Shown here piece after piece: positions 41,745-55,599 of a stretch of DNA of 64,000 nucleotides. Below the pieces are notes generated by a model. The model was not told the origin of the DNA, did not search any database, and worked only from the letters and a program-made list of their open reading frames with translations. This stretch comes from Cordilura impudica (taxonomy: Eukaryota; Arthropoda; Insecta; Diptera; Scathophagidae), in NCBI GenBank assembly GCA_963682025.1, contig OY821517.1:96145946-96209945 (forward strand), read 5' to 3'. Each line of letters starts with the position of its first letter. Positions within the stretch are counted from its first letter, which is position 1. A program made the translations under genes and the position numbers.

Positions 41745-43990
41745 CTGAGCCTCCACACTGTTTGTCAGTATTGTTATCACACTTTAACTGAGCGGTTCAT
41801 TCTTAGCACGCCATACATTTAGAGGTCTTTTCGCGCTGCAAATTTCTTATTTGCTCTATGTGTATATAATATGTTTTCGATTTTTTTTTACTTTTTTTTT
41901 AGCAAAATTCATTATGGCTTCTTCTGTGGTATCCTTGTATGTTTGTCGTTTTTGTGAATCGCTTTCCCAACTGTACTGGCACTTACCAGTTTACCTGATA
42001 TCTGTATTACGCTATCTAATAATAGAACTGCACCTGTGGCTGGATATGTCTTTAATTCTCTTAGTACAGCTCTAACTTTAGTGCTACTAAGCCGCTTTGG
42101 GCTCCAGATTTCGGTAAATCTTCAAACCGATTTTATTATACTGTGCATTTTTCGCGCATAAATTTACTTTTGTCTATTAAATCTAAAATAATTTTCCAAG
42201 TATCTGCCAAAGTTTGCTTTCGCACGCACAGTATGATCATTTTCTTTTATATCGGTTTAGTTATTATTAATTAGTACAAATCAATTTTAAATGATGTTTG
42301 GGAAAGATTAGCACATGATAATTAGAAAATTCTCCCCGATATATAAAAGAGCAAAGTAAGTGTTAACATTGTTAACTTTATTGTGACGTGTAAAATCTGA
42401 AGCATTTTCACTTTCAAGAGATTTGTCCAATGTTGCCACTTGTTTTGATTTCATGTTTTATAATAGTCAACGAGCTCATTTACACTAGTGAGATTTTATT
42501 TAAGTTTTCATGTAATTCTACCATGAAACTTGCATGAAATTCGAATTGTAGGCGAACAGAGTAGAAGAGCAAGTGGAGTGGAAAATATTTCAAGATTTCT
42601 GTTTTCCGTGATTTTTTTTACTTTTCTCTTTACACTCATTTGTATTCTTGTTATTTTGTTTCATTTTTATTCTGCTTTCAAATGTCCAAATCTGGTGTTT
42701 CTACAGCGAATTCAGTCGAATCAAACAAATCAGTCATTGCATTTGTTTCAATAAAATCTTCCATTTCTATTTTAGAATAATAATTAAATATTGTAGAATA
42801 ATTAAACACTTTAAAAATTGTGCGTGTTTTTTTTTTTTGTTTGAATTTTTATATAGTTGTGAATGAATAACTAAAGAAGATTTTCCGATAAAATATCAAA
42901 ACAACTTAAGCGTTGTTGCAAGCAAGTTCACAGTGTAAATGTTAGCAACTTCAAAAGTGAATAGTAAACTCCGTAATAGTTATTTTATCGTAAAGATATA
43001 GACGTATGGGTGATTATTTTTTGCAAGTAAATATTAATTATACGCCATAGGGTATGATTTTGGTATTAAAAATCTATTTTTTTGACCACTCAACTCCAAG
43101 AATCTAATGATGCAGTTTTGTAGAGAAATGTTTAATAATGAAAAATGTAAATTTATGCTTTTTTAGAACAATTTTATTTTATTTTTAAAAAATTTAAGAA
43201 AAGTTCCGATAAGTTAAGAAATTACTTATATATTCCTGCAATTCATTTTGCCATTTAAGTTTTATATATTTGGAAAGTATAGCATTTCGCCATATATTAA
43301 AAAAAAATATGGGGGTTTCGGAAACAGTGTAGAAGATAGGCCCAAGTCTATAACCCTGAAAAAATTAATATATTTTTGATTTTCAATGGAAAAAGATGAT
43401 GTAGCCCCAATTCCGACCAAGCTGTTTTTTCAAGAAACTGAGAGGTGGGAATGACTTCTTTTAATTAAAATATAAATAATTATTCTCAGAAATTTCCAGA
43501 ACAGGAGGAAACTATAAAAATCTGGTAAAACTGAAGATACTTGTCATAAAATTTGGGCAAAGAACTATTGCATATATAATATGACACGAATTTATTGGCA
43601 ATTGGGGCAAAAAAGAACAAAACCGTATAATTTTTAGTTTTAGAAAATGATAATCTTTGTCACTTTGTAGTAATCAAATGGAAGAACAATAACACATTGC
43701 TGTTTTTGGGCCATAATGTTCCAAAACTTTTCATGCAAAAGCGATATTTTTACTGGAAAATTATGCACTCTTGAAAGAAAATTTAATAAATAAAATGTAT
43801 TTAGAATCCTTCATGGAATACTCCAAATTTTTTCGAATTTTAGGACACATTCTTTGACAATTGAAATAATATAATTTTTTTTTTTTGATGTATGCAAAAA
43901 TTCTGAAAAACATGAAAACTGAAAGGTTTTCGTCCGCAGTTTCATGCAGACAGTTTTTTAGTATTTATCGCGATGTACATTCGCAGCTGG
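41745..43990. other. AT-rich stretch, nothing recognised
   Basis: No conserved blocks. The frames at 41851-42075, 42530-42754 and 42648-42866 are hydrophobic AT-driven translations without motifs. Confidence 0.5.
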
Positions 43991-44009
43991 AAATTAATGA
44001 ATTAACCCA

Positions 44010-44950
44010 ATTCTTGCGTAAAAGCTAAGTTTTGGGAAAATATTCCAGAAAAATGTGACCCGAAATCAAAAATCCCAAAAGAGGAATCGATAGGCAAATT
44101 CAAGCCGAAGATTCAAAAAATAACCCCAGCTCAAACTGCTGAACTATGTGAGGTGTAGAGTAATTCGAACGGAATAGTTGCTACTCGTCCCACAGTGCGC
44201 CGTATGCAAGGTATGCTGAAGAGAAATCAAATTGTTATCCAGATGATGTGCAAATATCAGAAAAGAATGAATCTGTTAGCATCCACCCCTACCAGATTAA
44301 GATGTTCATTTCACAGTTTTTTAAACGAAGAAGTAAATGTAATGACGGTGTTAGTTGCTGGTTCTTGTATAAATGGGGTGGTTCATCTGAGGAAGTATGT
44401 AATATTATCTAGCTTATTTTTAATGTTGCTTATAACAAACACTTTCAAGGACAGCCTGCGCTAATAGGCGAATGTTGACAATTAAAAAAAAACAAGCTTC
44501 GGATAAAAAAATAACTTAAGGAATGAACGAACATAAGAGTCGATTCAATCCCGCACTTATTACTCATATTACTGAAATTGACGAAGATTTTATGGCTCGT
44601 TTCCGACTAATAATAAATATGATATGATAATGATATGATATAATAAATGTGACCAGAAAATCATTTCGGAAAAGCTTAAAGCTATACTTGGGATACCGCA
44701 AATCTGTTCGTTGAAAAATATGGTTAGTATTCCATGCCGGTCACAGTCCATAAACTACTTATACATGAACAATTCACATTTGATGCAGCACTTCTTCCTA
44801 TCGGTGTACTAACTGAATAGGCGAGAAATAAGTGCCACTGGAATTAAAGATTAACGTTTTCTAGGAAATACAATGTAATTTCAATAAACGCTGATATTTT
44901 TCGTCGCTTACTGGTTTCATCACAAATCCTTATAAGCAGGTTTAGAAATG
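44010..44950 (+). pseudogene. Second Transib transposase relic
   Basis: Plus-strand fragments in changing frames: CYPDDVQISEKNESVSIHPY (about 44233-44290), then FLYKWGGSSEE (44365-44400), resembling the YKWGCDGSS block around the first catalytic aspartate with the CD pair lost. After a gap, TANLFVEKYG, MPVTVHKLLIHE, LLPIGVLTE, ARNK and ADIFRRLLVSS (44690-44935) match the C-terminal region. The C-terminal part parallels 12067-12380. The middle is missing and no flanking terminal repeats were recognised. Confidence 0.6.
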
Positions 44951-45426
44951 AGCCATCCAAATACTATTTGTAATCTGACGATGATTTAAAAGAAATGCTT
45001 GATGTACAAGAATAAATAAATATTTTTGTCAAATGATAGATGGATTATAAAAAAAATCTAATAAATATTCAGAACCTATATTTCTGACGGGCTTCCAAAG
45101 TCATTTCAAGATTTAAATAAAAAATTATTATTTAATTTTTTTCTCCTACGTTTGGGATTTTCCAACTTCTTCAGGGATATTTTTATTAAATCTGGCAACG
45201 TCAGAAACAAATGAATAAAACGACAACATTAAGTAACATCAACACAATATTTAACACTAAATATAAGTAAACTTACATGTAATCTTTTCTTTAAATTTCA
45301 CATATTATTTTTTATATAAACGTTATTTTAAATTAAATTATTAAAAATATATATAAATGTAAAAATAAATAAAAAATTTTTAAATATCACATATAAATAA
45401 TGCTTGGTATCACAGTTGAACTATTA
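44951..45426. other. AT-rich 3' flank of the Penelope-like element
   Basis: Downstream, untranslated side of the minus-strand element. No further gene is recognised. Confidence 0.5.
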
Positions 45427-47850
45427 CTAAATTAAAGTTAAGATGTAATTTGCATTTGTGTTGTCTTTATCTTCTTTCCTGTTTATTGCAATATTTGTCT
45501 TTTGTTGTATTCGTAAACTTTCTATGGTGTATCGTTTGTTTTCTTTTCTCTCTTTGTTTAATATATTGACTCCGTCTAGATCAGCATAGTGTCCACTCTC
45601 AATGCAATGTTGTGATAATACTGTAGTGGGTTTACCCTTTTTTATATCTGTTTGATGTTCTGCTATTCTCGTATTTAAGCTTCGTTTTGTTGTCCCTATA
45701 TAAATTCTACCACACGTTTCATCTGCTTTTCCCTCACATTTGATTTCATACACTACGTTGCTTTGTTCTTGTTTTGGTATTTTGGTTTTTGTTTGTGTGA
45801 AAAGTGAAGTAATTGTTTTGTTGGGTTTATGTGCTAATATTATTTGTTCATCTTCTATTAAGTTTTTTAGTTTTTGGTTCTCTGTAAGTTTTGGTATATA
45901 TGATACACTAAAGAATTTAGTGTTACCAGATGTATTTTTATCTTTATTTTCCCTTGATTTCATATTTTTTATTTTATGTATTAGATTATTTATTATAGTT
46001 GTAGGATAGCTGTTTTTCATTAATATGTCTTTTATTTTAATTACATTTTTCGAAATAAATCTTTCATCGCTAAGTTTTAGAGCTGTTGTGATTAGGTTTG
46101 TTGCTGTGTTAATTTTCTGTTTTAGTGGTTGTGTGGAATGGTAATTAATTAATCGACCAGGGGCTATATTTGTACTATACCAATCTTTTATTATTTTGCC
46201 ATTTTCCCTTGATATTTTCATATCAAGATATGGAATAGAGTTATTGCTTTCTTTTTCAATTGTAAATTTTAGTTTTTTGTGATAATTGTTGAATGTTTTT
46301 CAAATTTTGTCCTCATCTTGCATTTTGATTATGGCAAATAGATCGTCTACGTATTTTGTGATAAATTTTATATGTATGTTTTCTTTACATAAATCCTGAG
46401 TTGTTTGTTCTAACATTGTGTCCAAGACAATGTTTGCGATGGTTGGAGATAGTGGGTTGCCCATTGGCATGCCGTATGTCTGGTTGTATAGTGTGCCACC
46501 GTAGATGAAGTAATTATTATCATTTAGACAGAATTGTAAAATTTTCAAAAATTGTGTTTTGGGAATTTTTGTGTTATTTTTTATGGTGTTCCACTGCGTC
46601 ATTATATTGTTTATTGCAAGATGTATAGGTATACTGGTAAAAAGCGTTACCACGTCAAACGGTACTAAAATTTCGTCTTCGTCCAATTCTATCTCGTTCA
46701 GTTTGTTTTTGAGTTGCATTGAATTGTTAATGTTATATTTATCTTCAAAATTCCTCCAATATGCTTTGAAAGATTGTAATATGGAACATCTACAGAAGAA
46801 GAAATTGGTCGTAGCGGCATATCCGGTTTATGAATTTTCGGAAGTCCATATAGTCTTGGGGCTGTGGCTGCATTTGATGTTAATTTTACTTTCTCCCATT
46901 TCGATATATATTCCATTTTATATAATTCCATTATTATTTTGTTATTTTTCTGCAATTTCTGCGTGGGGTCCGATCTAATTGTTTTGTAAGTAATTTTATT
47001 TTCTAATAATTTCTCCATTGCTTTGTTGTAATCCGTTTTATACATAATTACAGTTTTGTTACCTTTGTCTGACTTAGTGATAACTATTTCTTCTCTATAT
47101 TTCTATAAAAATTGCGTTGTATCTTCGAATATGTTAAGTATAAATTTCTCTTTTTGGTTGTTCTTCGATGTCCTCTTGAATGTGAGTATTCTGTTCGTTA
47201 TTTTTGATCTTGCTATTTCTTTTTCTCTGTCATCTGTCAGGCTTTGGACCCACTGTTCTAAATCAGCTATTAGATTAACTGTTGAAAAATTCTTATTGTT
47301 CACTGGTATTGCAAATTTAGACCCAATAGAGAGAAGCCACTTGCTTTCTTCAGTAAATTCAATATATGTTTTGTTCACCAACCATGAAGGGTTATATTGT
47401 AGATTTTAGTGTTCTAATTGTTTTCTTTTCAAATTTTGTAGTTTAGACGAATGTCTCTTTCTGTCTGATGTTATAATGTTCATATATCTAGTTGTTTGCC
47501 TTTTCTTAAAATTCTGATAATCAAGTTTATTCAATGATTCAGAAAGAGTGTGACGAATGTCGGTAATTTCCTTCCGTATAATTCCTAGGATACAGTTTGT
47601 TTCTTTAATCTCCAAATTTAGTATTTTTACGTGCATTTTTTGTTCTACTTTACTTAACTCCTGTGTTACTTTCGTCGTAATAAATAATTTCCTAATGCTA
47701 GTCCATTTTTCCTGCAGGTTAGTAGATATTTAAGTCTTTCGGTTTGCTTAGCTAACCTCATGATCTCTCTGCAATATTTCTTTAGTAATAAGCAGGTATT
47801 GTTATTGTATTTAAGCTTAATATAGGTGAAGAAGTTCCTCATATTGCTGT
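45427..47850 (-). pseudogene. Penelope-like element ORF: RT plus GIY-YIG endonuclease
   Basis: A single minus-strand ORF is lightly broken. The N-terminal region (47850-47406) is followed by KSDKGNKTVIM (about 47065), PRLYGLPKIHKPDMPLRPIS (46870-46810), FDVVTLFTSIP (46660), YGMPMGNPLSPTIANIVLD (46480-46420) and the catalytic KYVDDLFAI (46355-46330), then a linker and the endonuclease VVYEIKCEG..CGRIYIGTTKRSLNTRIAEH (45745-45650), ending at 45427. This is the RT-GIY-YIG order of Penelope elements. Only three in-frame stops (47406-47408, 47103-47105, 46300-46302) and one frameshift near 46790 interrupt it, so it died recently. Confidence 0.92.
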
Positions 47851-48976
47851 TTTTCAGATTTAATAATTTTATATTCGGCGGGCCCTCCGCTAATATGATT
47901 TAATTTTCTTTATATATCGACCTTTTTTGTATTATTCATTTATCATTCATGGGTAGTGGCCTATTTCTAAAAAGGCTATATACCGAATTTGAAGACCCAT
48001 GCTTGGATAGGAAAAATTTTATGGGAAAAATGCTCGGTGTTCACTTTCATTGATCTAAGGCCACTTCTTATAGTTATCCAACAAGTGTGTGTTTATCCAT
48101 CCTACTGCACGACATTCGAGAGTTAGTGATGAGTGCAAATATCAGGGTATCATGAATTTGATTACATAAATTTTATCAAAATTATATTCAGAAATGGATA
48201 AAGTCTGAACTAATTTAAAAATTTTTTTTTCTTTCCATTATTTCATAAATTTTATACTTAACTCTTTTTTTTCTCAAATATAATATTTAAAATTTAACGT
48301 TTTTTTTTTTTTTTTTTGCTATGAATAGCTATTATGAAATTTAGAGCTCAACCATAACGATCAATTGCGTGACTAGCGACATTTTATGTGTATATTCACA
48401 CTGATTTATAAAATATTGCCTTTGCATTTGTATCGTGTGTAAAAGATATTGATACTTAAGAAAAGAAATAAAATTTAAAATGAAGAAAAAAAAACATCCA
48501 TTTGTGAAAACATCAGCAACAAAAAAGTTAAACGTATTTCCCAAATCAAAGTTATTTATGTTTGTATTCAAAATCAATACTGAAGCTAACTACTATGGGC
48601 TAATCTCCAAATGAAAATTCGAAATATTTTAAAAAGAAAGCTTGTGACATTATGTATTGAAGTCGATGAGGAAAATGTATTCAATTAAATATATCAGTCA
48701 AATACAAAAAAGTCAATTTACGATTGTATGTATGCATATCTTTATTTAATTTAATTTTTTTTCTTTTTTTTTCAAATTATTAAGTATAAACATTTTATAA
48801 TAAAAATAAAATAAAAATAAAGAATGTAAATAACAATGACCTATGGTCGTCTGTTATAAAAATTTTTGTTTTAAAATAAGATGTATTATCATGTTCAAAA
48901 TATATATATATTTCTTATATTTAGTAATAAACCCACAAAAATCTTCAATTATGATCTGTCTATATTTAAAAACATT
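47851..48976. other. AT-rich stretch between two retroelements
   Basis: Probably the 5' untranslated part of the Penelope-like element (to about 48150) and the 3' untranslated region of the LINE ending at 48977. No coding block recognised. Confidence 0.5.
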
Positions 48977-51900
48977 TTAAACATAGTTATAAAGTCTGCT
49001 CCACCCATTGAGCATTCTATCGTTTAGTATATTAATAAGTTCGAGTTCACTAAGATATGGATTCTCAAAGTATCTGTTTCTGAATTCTTTAATTATTGGA
49101 GATTTTGCAATAAAATGTTGTAATGTTTCATCTTCTCCGGTATTACATAACGTGCATCTCTTGTTGTGTTTCTAAACGTATTTGAATTTAATGGCAATAT
49201 ATCACACCTTGCTTTGAAAATGGTTGTGACTTGAATCTGATTATATGAATTATCGATATAACTGATTGGTAAACTATAATCTAAATATTTATAGAAGCGA
49301 GATCTACTATTTACTGCTTATTGTTGCATTTTCACAAGAGTTTTTGATTTGAATTCTTGTAGTAAAATGGATCCCCTGCTAATACATTCTTGTGCTGAAA
49401 CGTTTTCAAATTAAATTCCGAATTTACTACCCATTTCATTCAATTCTTTTACCCAAAATATATTGTTAACAATTAACTTTATGGTCAATTTGTGAGGTAG
49501 CCTGTTGTGATTATACTGAAATAAAGTTCTATAGATGTAATTCGTATGTAAAAAATAGCTGCATTCTGCGTTTGTCTCTAACATTAGAGCATAGTTTGGT
49601 GTGAAGTCTGGAAGTTTTAAAATTCTTTTCAAAAAGTAACGTTGTAGCTTGTGTACTCCATCATATAGCTTGAATCCCCAAATTGAGCTGCGTACGCTTG
49701 TATAGACCTACAAATTGATTGGAATAGCTTCCACTTAATTTAAGGGTTATATTTGGTTTATTCATGAAAGAAAACCACGTTGCATTAATGCTATTTTTTG
49801 CTGAAATATTTCTTTTCTCAACATGTTTTCTAAAATTCATTTTTGGCGTCATAATTATACCTGGATAGTTGTATTCATTAACTATTCTTACTGTTTGATT
49901 TTTATATTAAATTTTTTCCCTTTCTGCAATTCTGCCTCCTATACGAAAAACCATCATTTCCGATTTAAGCATGTTGACTTCCATATTCCATTGATCAACT
50001 TTTTTACCATACTATACATAATGTCTATATCATCTGCAAATAAAATGATATCATCTGCATAAAGTAGTAGGCGCACATTTATATTATCTATTAACAAACC
50101 ACCTCCTAAGTATTCATGGAGATCGTTAAGGTAAAGTGTAAATAGCAATGGTGATAGAAGACACCCTTGTTTAACTCCAGTATAAGTTTCAAAGGATTCA
50201 GATAAATCATTACCTGTCCACACTGCCAATTTCTTATTACTATAAATATTTTTAGTGAGGTTACTTATTTTGGAGGATATACCTAATGCATGATGTTTAA
50301 ATATTAGAGGTTTTCTTTGTACTCTATCAAATGCTGCTTTAAAGTCCACAAAGAAAGCATAGACTTTATTTTTCTCGCTGAATTTCGAATGAACAATAGC
50401 TGATAAATTGTATATATTATCTACAGTTGAATAATTTTTTTAAATCCATCTTGAAATTCATTTAAAATATTATATTCTTCTATCCATTTTGTAAGTCAGG
50501 AATTTATGATTCCCATTAACAACTTTGCCGCACAATTCATAAAAGAAATTCCCCGTAATTATTGGGACAATTTGCATCTCCTTCCTTATGTATGGGAAAT
50601 ATAATGCTGCTCTCAAATTCTTTACATACTTTGCCACTTTCAAAGATAATATTAAAAACATTAGCCAATTCATTAAGAAATTCATCCGTTGCATACTTAA
50701 TCATTTCGTAAGGCACCCGATCATCCCCTGGGGCTTTATTTGGCTTTGTTTTTCCCAAAATTGTTTTAATTTCTTGAGCAGTTATAAGTTTATCTAATTC
50801 ATAATTTTCGTGCCACATCGGTACGTATTGAATATCTCTTGATAGCTGTGGTTTGTTTAGCAACATCTTAAGGTATTGTTTGGGGTCTTGCGCAGAAATG
50901 TCAATTTTTAAACATTCTCCCCTTATTTCTCTTGCAAGCTTCCACCATTGTTTCGAATCATTTATTCTATTGATTTTGCTACTAATTTCAGCAAAATCTT
51001 TTTTACATACGCTTGTGTAGTGTTTTTTTTAGCTTGAAGATGTTTATCTTTATATTCCAGATTATTCGACTTTCTGAAATCATTCAATAGGGAGAAGGTT
51101 TTATTTCTAGCTTTCAAGCATTTATAATTGAACCGTTTGGTTTTGAATACCGGGTTATTCGTTGGCTGTTCATGGTTCGGTAAAGATCTCTTAATTATCG
51201 CAACTAGTTCTTCCAGATTCATGAAATCGCCTAAAGCTTTTTGAGCTAATAAGTTTTTATTAAGATTTTTTTGATATTTTTCATTTTGCAAATTTCTCCA
51301 AAGTAGTTTGGGCAGTAAATTTAAATTTGTATGGACTTCATTTGAAGATTTAATACTCAGCGTTAATCTAAGTGGCATGTGATCTGACCATATTTTGGAT
51401 TCAATTTCAAACTTTTCTACAAAGTGCAGTGCATCCTCAGATATTGCACATATATCATTAACCGAGTTTCCTACTGAATTCAAAAAAGTATATTCGCCAT
51501 TTTTATCACCAAATGTTCGACCATTTAGAATAAATAATCCGAAATCTTCACAAAATTCAAATAGTTTTATTCCTCTGGTATTAACGACTTCATCTCTTGA
51601 TTTTCTTTCTTCTGATCTAGCAGGAAAATTGATTTTGTGATGTACTTCTGGATCTTGCTGAAGTCTACTAATGCGTCCATTCATATCACCTACAAAAATT
51701 ACATTTTCAGCTGGATTATTTAAGAATAAGTTCTTTAGTATTCTAAATTCATTTTCCCTGTCCGCTCCTCTAATATAAACGGGTATAATGATAAATTTTG
51801 TTGTGTTTATTTTTATCTGAAGAATAGCTACTTCGCTAGTTATACGATAAGTGTGCGTAATAAATTTATTTGCTGAATTTTTTCTAAAACCGTTGATACA

Positions 51901-52140
51901 CCCTCCACTTGCTCTTCCATGTACACTTGTACGAATTGCTGGTTTCCAGTGTATCTCGAAATTTTTAAAGTATTTTCTCCAATTGTCCACATTATGATCT
52001 TCTACGTGCGTTTCGAATAAGGCAAAAACTTCATAATCACACATGTATGTACTTAAAAAAGTCTGGAAACAGATATTTATTACCTAAACCAAGTATATTA
52101 TAAGCTAGTACATTCAAATATATATTTTTACAGTCTAGTT
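48977..52140 (-). pseudogene. LINE ORF2: EEP endonuclease, RT and C-terminal zinc motif
   Basis: The 360-codon open stretch 52044-50962 carries LFETHV (catalytic glutamate), IFVGDMNGR, NSVNDICAIS and SDHMPL, the EEP endonuclease blocks; the preceding NVLAYNILGLG (52115) is in another frame. RT follows: KTKPNKAPGDDRVPYEMIKY (50770-50700), IFPIHKEGD, then DFKAAFDRVQ (50347), GVKQGCLLSPLLFTLYLNDL (50170) and the catalytic LLYADDIILFA (50075-50040). The thumb and tail include FLKRILKLPDF (49630), CTLCNTGEDETLQHFI (49160-49115) and the stop at 48977-48979. Frameshifts near 52030, 50900, 50530, 50350, 49930, 49660 and 49410 inactivate it. Confidence 0.88.
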
Positions 52141-52190
52141 TTTTGAACAATATTTTTCTAACAAAGTTTGATAATTAGTATTAATTTTAT

Positions 52191-52500
52191 CTACTTGATT
52201 TCTACGTAATTCTTTAATGTTTCATAAGCATCTTTTTTGCCGTAAACTAGTTTTTTATCGTTGTTCCACATCAACAATTTATCCTTAATTTCGATTCTGT
52301 TATTGATAGCGGCAACTTTATGCGTTTTGCTAACTGTTATTATCTCCTTTTCCATTTGAAGTATAACTCTATTGTCTTGCTGTTTGTTTACATTCAAATC
52401 TCTCTCGATATAAGTTGAAGTCCCAGCCAGCTTTTTCGCGTTTTTAAGAGCATTATGAACACTAAATGCAGAATCAAATTCTACAATATAATAGTTCTAT
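52191..52500 (-). pseudogene. LINE ORF1, C-terminal part
   Basis: Minus-strand reading YYIVEFDSAFSVHNALKNAK continues after a small break into MNVNKQQDNRVILQMEKEII and YGKKDAYETLKNYVEIK. It resembles the nucleic-acid-binding ORF1 protein of insect LINEs and stops just upstream of ORF2. The 5' part is not recognisable beyond about 52540. Confidence 0.55.
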
Positions 52501-52540
52501 GCCCATAGTGTTAACTGACAAAAGTGCTTTTACTTCCAAA

Positions 52541-53480
52541 GCAATTTGTAAGATATAAAGGAAAACTAGTTTGTTCTTCTAACTATAACTAAAGCATTGT
52601 ATGCGGCTGGAGCAATAGATGCGGTAGTGGTAGCATAACAAAGTTTCAAACCATAATCAGTAACAACGGAACTTATGTGGCGCCGGAAGATCACTTTGTC
52701 ATTGTCATTTTTAACCATACCATCGTACGAGTATTATTAGTTCAACATAATAGTAACTTTTAACATTTAGTGATTTCTTTTTATAGTCAGTTCGCATACA
52801 AGCTTTAGTGTGTTATTTGTACAAGTATATGTATTGACTATAAGACAACAGCAGCTAAACAAGGCAATGGATTTTCCGTGTTATTACTATATGTAGTTTA
52901 AATTTTTATCTAATCTGTGTTGGGTTTGGCTGTTCATATATATAAATACATATATAGATATGTATGTGAATATATATGTTAGGAGTTGTTAGTAGAGGAC
53001 CAAAATGAATTTCAATTTAAAACGACTAGTAATACGTTCCACCAGCATAAGTCACGTAACATGAGAGACTTTTGAATATAATTTTTCATTTTATGTACAA
53101 ATCTTTAACATATACATATATAGTATAGTTGCACGTTCAGTTCACTTGTTATAGAAAGTATTCGTATGCTTGAAGATGCAAATTTTAAATATTAATAAAA
53201 AAAATTTTTTTTTTTTGAATTTTGAACTTTTTACCATTGCGACATTGCGGAACTTACTGGTTTTTAAAATAACTTACTACTTAAAGTTTGTTATTTATAA
53301 TACAAAAAATGCAGTATGACAGCCATAAGTGAAAGAAAAAGTATTTGTACATTTAAAATTATTGGAAGTACTTGTTAATATGCAATGATGTACAGGCCTG
53401 TTATATCGATTATATTTTAATAGAAGGCAAACTAATGTTCATAAAGTTGGCTTCACTCAGTTATGTTTCTTTAGGAAACT
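52541..53480. other. AT-rich stretch, nothing recognised
   Basis: No coding block or termini recognised. Confidence 0.5.
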
Positions 53481-53489
53481 GTGTGTTGA

Positions 53490-55540
53490 GATGAGACCAA
53501 AACTCTAGGAAAACGGTGCTGGCTGAGAAAAAAATTATTCTAAAACTAAGAAATGAAACCTGGTGGTAGTTTCAAGGAAAATACTATTGAGCTTCTAATG
53601 GATACTCAATTTCTTCAGTTCCTGATTATGGGCAATTTAGATCAACAGTGGACCTATACTTCGTGGAGTGGGCGATACGATCTTTTATGCCTTAGAAGTC
53701 AGAAAGGCCAGATGGTATATGCTCGGCTCTCTTGCAGAAGTCTATAGAGATAGCAGCGTGGCATCAGGCTATACACCGAAAGAGTGAAGGGAGGCTAGAT
53801 TGGTCTTTATCCCCAAATCGGCAAAGGTAAACCATAATGCCTTTAATGACTACAGACTTCATCATCGTGTTTACTGCAAATGTTGGATAGATTGGTAGAT
53901 ATCCATGTAAGAAGTAACCTCACACTGAATAGCTTCTGTAAAACTCAATATGTATTCCTCAAGGGAAGGCCGATGGACACGGCAGATTATCCTATGAACG
54001 GACAACATGTTGAAGAATAGTGTGATAAACTCGAAAATAGGTGGTGGGATGCCAGAAGGTGGAGGCGAGGGGAATTGCACACGGAGGAGTTATATCTACT
54101 CTTTTCCGGAACTTTTTGATCAAAAAAAACTTCCAATATTTCGACAGAATGGGCACAAAAGTGGCCACCTATGCTGATGACGTTGTGCTTCTGGTCAGAA
54201 GTTGAATCCTGTAAACGTTCAGTAACTCATGAAGTCGGCATTAGGTAATATCGTGAACTGGGCAAGGGAAAATTATCTGCGCCTCAACCCCTCTAAAACC
54301 GAGTTGGTTCTCTTTACTAGAAAGGCAAAGATACCTTATGTTAATCCTCCTAAGCTGGACGGGAAAAGTCTATTGCCATCAAGGGAGGCGAAGTATTTGG
54401 GTGTTCTTCGGGAGTTTGAGCTCACTTGACTGATTTACGTAGAGGAAAGGACTAAGAAGGTGTTATGTGCTTCTAACGTTTGGTAAAAGATGGGATCTTA
54501 AACTGCAAATTAAAAACTGGATGTGTGCTCCGATAATTAGATCTATTTTGACATATGGTAATCTGGTGTGGTAGGCGCCAGGCTTTCTGGACTTGTGAAT
54601 GCATAGTGATTGACCTGTCTGGGCACTACCGGAGGCATTAGATCAACGACAAAGGCAGCACTGGAGGTAATACTGAATATCATGCCTGTAGATATTTTCG
54701 TAAAGAGCACTCAGCTAAAGTGGATGGTGGGTGGGACATAAATTGATCACTAAATACTGACTAGAAGCGACTGGGACTCAGACTCTATCATAGGCAGGGC
54801 TATGACCTCAGAGTATATCGACGATACAACGATTGAGGTGGGCATATGGTCAGGGTTCTACTCTGAGCAACTTGAAATTCAACTATCTCGGTATTCCCTG
54901 ACAAATGTAGTCTTTTTAAGGTCAAGGTGGAATGGGATATGGATCCAATCACCATTAATGTTTTCATGCATAGTTTTGCTGCTCCCAAAGCCCTGAAAAC
55001 GAGGACCATAAGATCGAAATGTATGGGAGAATGTATCGGGTTCCTCGACCAAATGGACACTGATAATAAAATCCCTCTATCCGAGCTTTCGAATCTAATT
55101 GAAGAGGCACCTGATCTTGTATTAAGCACCTCTTGCAGAATATCCCAGATCACAGGGCCCTTGCCTACAGCCTAAGGGTAATAAGCTTACTTATAGGCGT
55201 ACTAAATGTGTATTAGGGGTGGATGGACGAGGAGGCGTCAGTGCAATATTTGCTGTGTGAATGTCCAGAAATGTAGGAGCGGCGCCTAAGATATCTTGGG
55301 CAATTCTTCTTCGATAATCTGGGCTGCATAGTAAAAGTTCCACTCGGCGAACTTGTGGAGTTTTTGAGGAAGTCTGGTTGGTTCATGGGGGACGCATAGC
55401 GGACGAAGGAGTACATTTTCACCTTCCTTTCTATTTCGTACTCCTTACGTAATCTTTCTCTACTTTTATAATCTCTATTCCTATCTCTACTGTTCGACAT
55501 TATCTAAAGTGTACTCGCCTTCGACGGGGCAACCAATCTA
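53490..55540 (+). pseudogene. LOA-like LINE relic: RT and RNase H region
   Basis: Plus-strand fragments: SYTPKEWREARLVFIPKSAKVN-like block (53770-53830), ATYADDVVLLVRS catalytic motif (54165-54205), then the open NWARENYLRLNPSKTELVLFTR with PSREAKYLGV (54229-54429), LRPILTYGNLVW-like region (54535), a decayed RNase H-like part (54780-55150) and a C-terminal end up to about 55540. The NPSKTELVLFTR..AKYLGV order is characteristic of LOA-clade elements, which carry RNase H after RT. Local base composition is less AT-rich than around it. Many frameshifts and stops. Confidence 0.75.
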
Positions 55541-55599
55541 ACCCAAGCTAACCTAGAAATGAAGATAACTCTTTCAGTATGTCACTCAAATTTTTTTTC

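Larger units (their letters stand above)
48977..52540 (-). mobile_element. Second EN-RT LINE (non-LTR retrotransposon)
   Basis: Minus-strand order: ORF1 end (52500-52191), endonuclease (52140-51280), RT (50866-49954), C-terminal region with a CxxC zinc-type motif (49165-48977). This is a nearly complete two-ORF LINE of about 3.5 kb. It is not close to the LINE at 1-5249. Clade assignment is open; an APE-type endonuclease rules out R2-like elements. Confidence 0.85.

Noticed and set aside
42530..42866. Two hydrophobic overlapping plus-strand frames as membrane peptides
   Set aside because: The translations are driven by TTT-rich DNA and show no signal beyond composition.
54802..55175. Overlapping frames on both strands as new genes
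   Set aside because: They fall in the RNase H and C-terminal part of the LOA-like relic.
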